Positions 15,487 to 21,213 of a stretch of DNA of 21,213 nt are shown here, piece by piece. Below the pieces are notes generated by a model. That model searched no databases, was not told where the DNA came from, and worked only from the letters and a program-made list of their open reading frames with translations. The stretch covers positions 1-21,213 of the forward strand of contig NYXM01000041.1 in assembly GCA_002685655.1 (NCBI GenBank), given 5' to 3'. Both the position numbers and the translations under genes were made by a program. How positions within the stretch are numbered: position 1 is the stretch's first letter; every line of letters starts with the position of its first letter. Source of the stretch: Planctomycetaceae bacterium. GTDB taxonomy: Bacteria; Planctomycetota; Planctomycetia; Pirellulales; Pirellulaceae.

Positions 15487-16890
15487 TCAGGGCGCGACGA
15501 TCGCGACGGCCCAATTCTCCTGCCCGGGAGGCGACAGCGTGATCCTTCCGCCCGCGGACAGCCGATGCTGTGGGCCGAGTTGGCCAGTTGTTATGTTGAT
15601 CCAATGGGCCACCATCGGACCTTTCGCGTCTGAGGTGTCCAGGCCAACCTCACCGCCTGCGGGAAAATAGACCACATAGGCAAAGCCCTTATTGGCGGCC
15701 AGATACGCTTCGTTGGCCACACGGTCAGAGAGAAGTTTGTTGGCGGGCTCCACGGACCACAGTGGAACGATCGACTCCAGTTTCCGCGCTGCCCGAATAC
15801 ACGCGACGGCCTTATCGTTTAATCCCAAACCCGAATCGGGTCGATGAAACCGAATGGAAGCCGCGCCAGCCAACAGATGCCGCCAGAACCGTTCAATGCC
15901 GTCCTGGTCCGTGTGGCGGAATTTGTTTCCTGTCGCCCCGTAGGTCTTCGTGGTGTTCATCGGCCGCGGCTGCCGGCTCAAGTACTGCTGCACGTGCAGG
16001 AAATTGTCCCAGTGTTTTTGGCCCTTGTTGTGGTTGTTCTGTGACACATCCACAAAGCCGTACAGATCGGGGTGATCGAAAGTCCTCTTGTGACGTCGAG
16101 CGGTCAGATCCCAGTCGTCCCACATTTCAGTGACGTACACTTCCTTGTTCTGTCTGGCGGCGCGCTTCTTGACAAACTGCGCCCAATAGCGGCTCCATTC
16201 TTCCTCACCGTTTGTCTCGTTGTCGACGCAGTACAGCACGTGGTCGAATTGCAGTGCGTAGTCGAGCAACTTGCCCACGAACCGCTGCTGGTATGACAGC
16301 ACAACGTGGTTGTTTCTCTGTTTGGGCGTCGTAAAAAAGAACGGCTGCTTGTTCGCGCCGGGATGGTCAGGATAGCGGGCGGAGAAACCGGACTCGTCGT
16401 ACGAGAAGTTCACGTTGTTGCGCGGGTTGTATGGATGGATCTGCCAGCGGTTACTTCCGCGGCTGTCCGTATAGTCAAAGCGGTCCCAGATTTCGATCTG
16501 CACAAAAATCCCACGCTTTGCGGTCTCGTGCAGCATCCGATCGAATCGAGTCCAGTATTCGTCACTCCATGCGTTGAGATCGTACTTACCGTTTTCGAGT
16601 CGCTTGAACGGATAGACCTCGAAGCCTTGGTCCTTCCTGTCGCTCATCGTGTTCCGAATCACGTTGCCGCCCGCCGCCACCATCCGGTCGAGCTGCGGGA
16701 TCAGCTTTTCTTCCGGCCACTGAAACAAGTTGTCATCATCGCTGCCACCCAGTAGCAGCACCGGCTTCCCGCGGTAGCTCCAATACGAAGCGTTTTCCTT
16801 CCATGGGCGCAGTGGCGGCTCGGCGGCCATCGCGCTGGAGAGCGGGGCGATTACCGAGAACGTTGACAGTAGAAAGACCAGGGTTCTCAT
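15487..16890 (-). CDS. Secreted TIM-barrel glycoside-hydrolase-like protein
   Basis: A 467-residue protein with a Sec signal peptide (residues 1-23, SSAMAAEPP) and AGGAAC 7 bases before the ATG. The body reads as a (beta/alpha)8 glycosidase-like barrel: RGKPVLLLGGSDDDNLFQW (40-58), GGNVIRNTMSDR (74-85), RGIFVQIEIWDRFDY (126-140) and VLYCVDNETNGEEEWSRYW (218-236). Glu225 in DNETN is a candidate acid/base and Glu255 in VTEMWDDWD a candidate second carboxylate. The C-terminal about 85 residues (from FAYVVYFPAGG to SPPGQENWAVAIV) resemble the beta-sandwich often found after such barrels (putative collagen-binding domain type). The overall relationship is to DUF4038/apiosidase-like enzymes at a distance; substrate unknown. 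It lies downstream of the second DUF1501 gene but is separated from it by a hairpin array. Confidence 0.72.
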   Translation of the reverse strand: MRTLVFLLSTFSVIAPLSSAMAAEPPLRPWKENASYWSYRGKPVLLLGGSDDDNLFQWPEEKLIPQLDRMVAAGGNVIRNTMSDRKDQGFEVYPFKRLENGKYDLNAWSDEYWTRFDRMLHETAKRGIFVQIEIWDRFDYTDSRGSNRWQIHPYNPRNNVNFSYDESGFSARYPDHPGANKQPFFFTTPKQRNNHVVLSYQQRFVGKLLDYALQFDHVLYCVDNETNGEEEWSRYWAQFVKKRAARQNKEVYVTEMWDDWDLTARRHKRTFDHPDLYGFVDVSQNNHNKGQKHWDNFLHVQQYLSRQPRPMNTTKTYGATGNKFRHTDQDGIERFWRHLLAGAASIRFHRPDSGLGLNDKAVACIRAARKLESIVPLWSVEPANKLLSDRVANEAYLAANKGFAYVVYFPAGGEVGLDTSDAKGPMVAHWINITTGQLGPQHRLSAGGRITLSPPGQENWAVAIVAP

Positions 16891-16963
16891 GAATCAGTTC
16901 CTGTCTCTTGCGGACTTCGGGAGAGATGTGCACGGGCCGGTTCTTCCCGGACCGAGTTATTCA

Positions 16964-17014
16964 CAGGTTGTGGGCCGGTCGGCAGGTTGTGGGCCGGTCT
17001 CCCGACCGGCCCAC
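16964..17014. repeat. Hairpin A with tandem 17-base duplication
   Basis: CAGGTTGTGGGCCGGTC occurs at 16964-16980 and again at 16983-16999. The second copy forms the left arm of a perfect 11-base hairpin: GTGGGCCGGTC (16989-16999), loop TCCC, GACCGGCCCAC (17004-17014). The first copy could pair with the same right arm as an alternative, giving two mutually exclusive hairpins. It is related to hairpin B in the opposite orientation. Confidence 0.75.
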
Positions 17015-17055
17015 GTTCGGAGGGAAGGTCAATCGGTGAGTCATGATTCGCCAAC

Positions 17056-17081
17056 GTGGCACGGTCGGGAGACCGTGCCAC
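17056..17081. repeat. Hairpin B, opposite-orientation relative of A
   Basis: A perfect 11-base stem: GTGGCACGGTC (17056-17066), loop GGGA, GACCGTGCCAC (17071-17081). Compared with the reverse complement of hairpin A, the loop and most of the stem are the same. Two adjacent stem positions differ (GC versus CA) and are compensated on the other arm. Confidence 0.75.
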
Positions 17082-17100
17082 AACGTTTGCCTGATTGTCG

Positions 17101-17144
17101 TGGTTCGCTCCGCGAACCAAACGTATTGATCGCGGAGCGATCAA
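17101..17144. repeat. Hairpins C and D, a second inverted pair
   Basis: Hairpin C is TGGTTCGC (17101-17108), loop TCC, GCGAACCA (17112-17119). Hairpin D is TTGATCGC (17126-17133), loop GGA, GCGATCAA (17137-17144). The reverse complement of C matches D except at two stem positions, each with the compensating change on the opposite arm. These are dispersed-repeat hairpins rather than a gene. Confidence 0.7.
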
Positions 17145-17252
17145 CGACTATCTCGCCAGGCGACCATTCTTCTTCAACCCTAAGATCAGCAATTGACAAA
17201 GCACTAGGCAGTGAATCCCACTTTTCAGCTTTGACACAACGCAAGGATTCGC

Positions 17253-18698
17253 TCAAGCAAGAATCGATTCCAGCACACGACACGGTAGCACTCCTGTCAG
17301 ACCAAGGTCAAGGCCGAGGAATTTGACGTTGAATCTCGAGTAGTCGATGCCTAGCAGGTGCAGCATGGTGGCGTGAAGGTCGCGGATGTTGACGACGTTT
17401 TCAGCGGCGTTATAACCAAAATCGTCGGTCGCTCCGAAAGTCATCCCGCCTTTAATACCACCGCCAGCCATCCACATCGAAAAGCCCTTGATGTGGTGAT
17501 CGCGGCCGGCGCCGCCCTTGCCTTGAAACATCGGAGTCCGGCCGAATTCACCACCCCAAATGACGAGCGTATCGTCCAACATACCGCGTTGCTTCAAGTC
17601 GGTGATCAACGCCCACGTTGGCTTGTCGGTCAAGCCGCAGCAAGTATTCATGTATTGGACAAGGCCGCCGTGGTGGTCCCAGCCTCGATGGTAAAGATGG
17701 ATGAACCGCACGTCGCGTTCGGCCAAACGGCGGGCAAGAAGACAGTTCGACGCGTACGAGCCGTCGCCCGGTTTCGCGCCGTACATCTCCATCAGATTGG
17801 CCGGTTCGTTTGAAACATCCATCAGTTCCGGCACCGACGCCTGCATTCGAAATGCCATCTCGTACGAAGCGATGCGCGTGTCAATTTCCGAATTGGCTAC
17901 CGATTCGTTGCGATGCCGATTCAACTGTTTGATCGTGTCGACCAATTCTCGCTGTTGTTCACGCGAAACGCCCCGTGGATTCCGCACGTAGTGGACGGGA
18001 TCACCACTGGAGTTGAATTCAACTCCTTGGAAGCGGCTGGGCAGGAATCCCGCAGACCACTGACGCGACGCGATCGGCTGGGGGTTGCGCCCGCCGACGC
18101 TGGTCATGACTACGAAGCCAGGCAGATCCTCGCTCTCGTTTCCCAGCCCGTAGTTGATCCAAGAACCCATCGACGGACGACCGCTGGTTGCGGAGCCGGT
18201 GTTCATGAACGTATGTGCCGGGTCGTGATTGATTTGGTCGGTAACCATCGAGCGGATGATACAGATGTCGTCCGCCATCTTGGCGTGCCAGGGAAGGAAG
18301 TCGCTGATCTCCTGACCGTTGGTGCCGTACTTCTTGAACTTCGTCATCGGCCCCAGGCATTTCAGTTCCTTACCCTGAAGTTGTGCGATCGGTTGCCCCT
18401 TGGTGAACGACGCCGGCATCGGCTTGCCGTCTGACTTGGCGAGTGCCGGCTTGTAGTCGAACGTCTCCAAGTGCGACGGACCGCCTGCCATGCAAAGGAA
18501 GATCACGCGTTTTGCTTTGGGAGCGAAGTGCGGCAAACCGGGTAAGCCGATTTTCGCTGTCGTGTCCTCTCCAGACGCAGCAGCCGGCAGGTCGCGAGCC
18601 AACAGCGACGAGAGAGCCACGGAGCCGAGCCCCACGCCCATGCCTGAGAGAAACGTCCGGCGATTGACGTGCCTTGAGAGGTCATCTGGTGTGAGCAT
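17253..18698 (-). CDS. DUF1501 protein with Tat signal, copy 2
   Basis: A 481-residue protein from ATG 18698; a TTG three codons upstream is in frame, but GAGAGGA lies about 10 bases before the ATG and too close to the TTG. A twin-arginine motif (NRRTFLSGMG, Arg13-Arg14) and a hydrophobic run to about residue 40 mark Tat export. The DUF1501 blocks are complete: VIFLCMAGGPSHLETFDYKP, DQINHDPAHTFMNTGS, FIHLYHRGWDHHGG, VIWGGEFGRTPMFQ, GRDHHIKGFSMWMAGGGIKGG and DLHATMLHLLGIDYSRF. His/Asp residues in these blocks are candidate metal ligands of an alkaline-phosphatase-like fold (inference). It starts 15 bases after the stop of the cytochrome/PSD1 gene, so the two are almost certainly co-transcribed. 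It shares blocks with copy 1 but differs widely between them, so this is not a recent duplication. Confidence 0.93.
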   Translation of the reverse strand: MLTPDDLSRHVNRRTFLSGMGVGLGSVALSSLLARDLPAAASGEDTTAKIGLPGLPHFAPKAKRVIFLCMAGGPSHLETFDYKPALAKSDGKPMPASFTKGQPIAQLQGKELKCLGPMTKFKKYGTNGQEISDFLPWHAKMADDICIIRSMVTDQINHDPAHTFMNTGSATSGRPSMGSWINYGLGNESEDLPGFVVMTSVGGRNPQPIASRQWSAGFLPSRFQGVEFNSSGDPVHYVRNPRGVSREQQRELVDTIKQLNRHRNESVANSEIDTRIASYEMAFRMQASVPELMDVSNEPANLMEMYGAKPGDGSYASNCLLARRLAERDVRFIHLYHRGWDHHGGLVQYMNTCCGLTDKPTWALITDLKQRGMLDDTLVIWGGEFGRTPMFQGKGGAGRDHHIKGFSMWMAGGGIKGGMTFGATDDFGYNAAENVVNIRDLHATMLHLLGIDYSRFNVKFLGLDLGLTGVLPCRVLESILA

Positions 18699-18713
18699 TG
18701 CAGCCAAGTCCTC

Positions 18714-21173
18714 TCAGTTGCGAGTAATCGTCTGGTTCATATTCAAGATCGCGCGGGCGACAGTTGTCCATGCGGCAAGTTCTATCGGATCAACGTTCTC
18801 GACTCGCGGCGCCTGCCCCGTACTGATAAGTTCCCCTGCCGCTTTCGTATCGGACTCGTATCGCTTCTGACTCGATGCGAGCAGCCTGCTGAGCAGATCG
18901 TTTTCGCGAACGTCCGGCACGCGCGAGACAGCATGGCGGAACGCAAAGGCCAGCCGGGACTCAGTTGACTCGCCGCCATCACAAAGGATGCGTTCCGCGA
19001 AGACGCGGGCAGCTTCTACAAACGATGGATCGTTCAGCAGCGCGAGTGCGGCCAGCGGGGTATTTGACTGTGGCCGTCGTGCCATACATTCCTCGCGCGT
19101 CGGTGCATCAAACGCCTTGAGCATGGGATGGAGGAACTGCCGCTGCCAATGTACGTAGACACCGCGTCGCCATTGGCGCTGGTCCACGTCGTGCTGGTAC
19201 GTCCGCTTGGGGAAATTCAAGTGCCGGTAGTAGCCGGCCGGTTGGTATGGCTTGACGCTGGTACCTCCTTGCTCGGTTACCAGTAAGCCACTGATTACCA
19301 GCGCGTTGTCACGGACGGTTTCCGCCGGAAAGCGAAACCGTGACTGTCTAGCTACCAGGCGGTTGTACGGATCGCGCAGGTGAAGGCTCGCCGGCTCCAA
19401 CGACGACTGCCGATAGGTGCGACTCATCACGATCAGCTTCATCATGTGCTTGACGTCCCAGCGACTTTCGATAAATTCGACCGCCAAATTATCGAGCAAT
19501 TCGCGGTGCGTGGGCAACTCGCCCTGTTTTCCGAAATCGTCCAGCATCGGCACAATGCCATTGCCCAACAACAGGTACCAAAACCGATTGACAAACACGC
19601 GCGCCGTCAGTCCACCGACACCGTTGCTTTGGTCAGTGAGCCAGTTGGCCAAATCAAGCCGCGTTGGTCGACGATCGGTGATGTCGAGCCCAGCGAAAAA
19701 CTCCGGCACAGCAGGCTGCACGATCGGTCCGCTATCGTCGAGCCAATTCCCGCGTGGTAAAACTCGAATCTCGCGAGGTTCGATCGCCTTAGTGATCATC
19801 GTGAGCCGTGCACCGGATCGAGCCTCTTTGAGTAGATGACTCCACTGGTCGAATTTCTTCTTCAATTCTGCCGTGTCCGCGCCAGGCTCCTCTTTGAGCC
19901 GTAGAAGTACCTTTTCAGTCTTTGCGACTTGTGCTTCCAGCTGCGCGATCCGCGCTCGCTCGGTCTTAGTAAGAAGTTTGGCCTCGGGATCTCGCCTCGT
20001 CGGGAGCGAGTTGCCGCCATTACTGAAGTGCCGGTCTTCATCGACATCTGCGAAGAATGTGATCAGCGAATAAAAGTCCTTCATCGTGAACGGGTCGTAC
20101 TTGTGGTTGTGACACTGGCAGCAGCCAAGCGATGCCGCCATCCAGACGGACGACAGATTTCGCAGCCGATCTGCCGCATAAATCGCCAAGTACTCCTTGG
20201 CCTGCACGCCGCCTTCGTGCGACGTTTGCAACAGACGGTTGTAGCCCGTGGCAATTTTCTGGTCATTACTGCTACCGGGCAACAAATCACCCGCCAGCTG
20301 TTCACGTGTAAAGCGGTCGAAAGAGATGTTGTCGTTGAACGACTCGATGACGTAGTCGCGATACGGAGAGATGCTCTGATCCTGGTCACCGTGATACCCG
20401 ACGGTGTCTGCGTAACGGACCAGGTCGAGCCAATATATCGCCATCCGTTCGCCGTAATGTTTGGAGGCCAGAAGGCGATCGACAAGTCGCTCGTAGGCAT
20501 CCTCAAACTGGGGCAAGTTCCCCACCTGAATACTGGCGTCCGCCGTTGGACTTGGTTCGTTTGAAACTCGCCCTGCGGCGTCGGCAATGAAATGATCGAT
20601 CTGTTCTGGAGTCGGTGGCAGCCCGATCAGGTCGAAGTGCAGCCGGCGGACCAGCGTAACGGGATCCGTGTCGGGCGATGGGCGGAGTTCTTCGTTCTCA
20701 AGTCGCGCCAGGATGAAACGGTCAATCCAACGTGGTGACCACTCCGAGTCTTCGACGATTGGAACAGGATGCCGCTCTGGCGGTCGATAGGCCCAGTGTT
20801 CGGGCCATGTCGCGCCTTGCTTGATCCAAATTCGTAGGAGTTCGATTTCCTCCGCTGACAACTTCTTCTTTGAATCAGGAGGAGGCATCAGTTCGTCTTC
20901 GTCGTCGGTTGTGATGCGCGCGATCAGGTCGCTCTCGTCCGGCTTGCCGGGGACGATGATCCGGCGGTCTGCGTCGCCGAGCGCATCGTCGGCGCGATCC
21001 AGGCTCAGTTCACCCTCACGCTCGTCCTGGTCCGATCCGTGACAGCCGACGCAGTTGGCAAATAGAATTGGACGGATGTCGCGCTCGAAGTCGACTTGTT
21101 GAGTGTCGGCATTGGCCAAGGGCGGAGTTGCCGCGACGAGCGCCAAGGCGAAGAGAATGCACAAATGTCTCAT
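18714..21173 (-). CDS. PSCyt1-PSCyt2-PSD1 (DUF1549/DUF1553) cytochrome-type protein, copy 2
   Basis: An 819-residue exported protein with a Sec signal peptide (residues 1-22, PLANADTQQ). No good ribosome binding site is visible before ATG 21173. PSCyt1 has haem c motif Cys41-Val-Gly-Cys44-His45 and likely axial Met96 (DELMPPPDS). PSCyt2 covers about 145-395 (WIDRFILARLE, RRLHFDLIGLPPTPEQI, YWLDLVRYADT) with a second motif Cys351-Cys352-Gln353-Cys354-His355 followed by NHKYDPF. A charged coiled-coil segment lies at about 398-450. PSD1 starts near 500 (PTRLDLANWLTD, FVNRFWYLLLGNGIVPMLDDFGKQGE) and ends LNMNQTITRN rather than with the usual ExRYLD, which belongs to a different subfamily from copy 1. 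It is first in an operon with DUF1501 copy 2. Only 40 bases of upstream sequence are in the window. Confidence 0.92.
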   Translation of the reverse strand: MRHLCILFALALVAATPPLANADTQQVDFERDIRPILFANCVGCHGSDQDEREGELSLDRADDALGDADRRIIVPGKPDESDLIARITTDDEDELMPPPDSKKKLSAEEIELLRIWIKQGATWPEHWAYRPPERHPVPIVEDSEWSPRWIDRFILARLENEELRPSPDTDPVTLVRRLHFDLIGLPPTPEQIDHFIADAAGRVSNEPSPTADASIQVGNLPQFEDAYERLVDRLLASKHYGERMAIYWLDLVRYADTVGYHGDQDQSISPYRDYVIESFNDNISFDRFTREQLAGDLLPGSSNDQKIATGYNRLLQTSHEGGVQAKEYLAIYAADRLRNLSSVWMAASLGCCQCHNHKYDPFTMKDFYSLITFFADVDEDRHFSNGGNSLPTRRDPEAKLLTKTERARIAQLEAQVAKTEKVLLRLKEEPGADTAELKKKFDQWSHLLKEARSGARLTMITKAIEPREIRVLPRGNWLDDSGPIVQPAVPEFFAGLDITDRRPTRLDLANWLTDQSNGVGGLTARVFVNRFWYLLLGNGIVPMLDDFGKQGELPTHRELLDNLAVEFIESRWDVKHMMKLIVMSRTYRQSSLEPASLHLRDPYNRLVARQSRFRFPAETVRDNALVISGLLVTEQGGTSVKPYQPAGYYRHLNFPKRTYQHDVDQRQWRRGVYVHWQRQFLHPMLKAFDAPTREECMARRPQSNTPLAALALLNDPSFVEAARVFAERILCDGGESTESRLAFAFRHAVSRVPDVRENDLLSRLLASSQKRYESDTKAAGELISTGQAPRVENVDPIELAAWTTVARAILNMNQTITRN

Positions 21174-21213
21174 GGGGCATACGTTTCGGGCGGGGATACG
21201 CCTCGGGTGGGAA

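Larger units (their letters stand above)
16891..17252. other. Intergenic region holding a four-hairpin array
   Basis: No gene. The centre (16964-17144) is an array of four hairpins and a short tandem duplication, listed separately. The segment 17145-17252, directly after the DUF1501 stop on the - strand, has no further structure that I could see. The ribosome binding site of the glycosidase-like gene lies at the left end. Confidence 0.55.

Noticed and set aside
16964..17144. The hairpin array as a CRISPR
   Set aside because: The units are different palindromes with no regular repeat-spacer period and no cas gene.
1..21213. tRNA, rRNA, riboswitch, complete insertion sequence or known defence system
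   Set aside because: Read on both strands, no cloverleaf with a TTCGA-type arm, no rRNA-like stretch, no transposase or integrase, and no recognised immune gene set was seen.

Overview
The window looks like a chromosomal segment from a planctomycete, most likely of the Pirellulales/Rhodopirellula type. The main evidence is two separate pairs of a planctomycete-type cytochrome protein (PSCyt1-PSCyt2-PSD1 domains, formerly DUF1549/DUF1553) with a Tat-exported DUF1501 protein. A secreted methyltransferase-like/PQQ-type beta-propeller fusion, many short palindromic intergenic repeats and a moderate GC content by eye fit the same assignment. No rRNA, tRNA, CRISPR array, integrase or complete insertion sequence was found.

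Layout. Positions 1-2146 (+) hold an ankyrin-repeat protein and an exported trypsin-like serine protease, separated by about 200 bases of possible gene debris. Positions 2112-2992 (-) hold a PilZ protein followed by a stand-alone response-regulator receiver; the receiver gene overlaps the protease gene tail to tail. Positions 3348-6443 (-) hold the large secreted beta-propeller protein. A divergent 4'-phosphopantetheinyl transferase follows (6716-7441, +), then an ARPP-1/DUF6569-type protein (7637-8548, -).

The right-hand 12 kb is dominated by exported proteins. A + strand cluster (8902-13349) encodes cytochrome/PSD1 protein, DUF1501 protein and a small four-helix membrane protein, and ends at a hairpin at 13359-13378. 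Facing it on the - strand are a second cytochrome/PSD1 and DUF1501 pair (21173-17253), a TIM-barrel glycoside-hydrolase-like protein (16890-15487) and a caspase-like (clan CD) peptidase with an EF-hand (15047-13410). The last three - strand units are separated by REP-like hairpin arrays, so they may not form one operon.

Working together (inference): each cytochrome/PSD1 and DUF1501 pair probably acts outside the cytoplasm, the first with covalent haem c and the second as a putative hydrolase of the alkaline-phosphatase/sulfatase fold. The substrate cannot be read from the sequence. Nothing here is clearly a new defence or mobile system. The most unusual elements are the paired hairpin arrays with compensatory stem changes, a miniature palindromic element inserted right at a stop codon, the Ca-binding caspase-like peptidase, and the degenerate methyltransferase fused to a beta-propeller.
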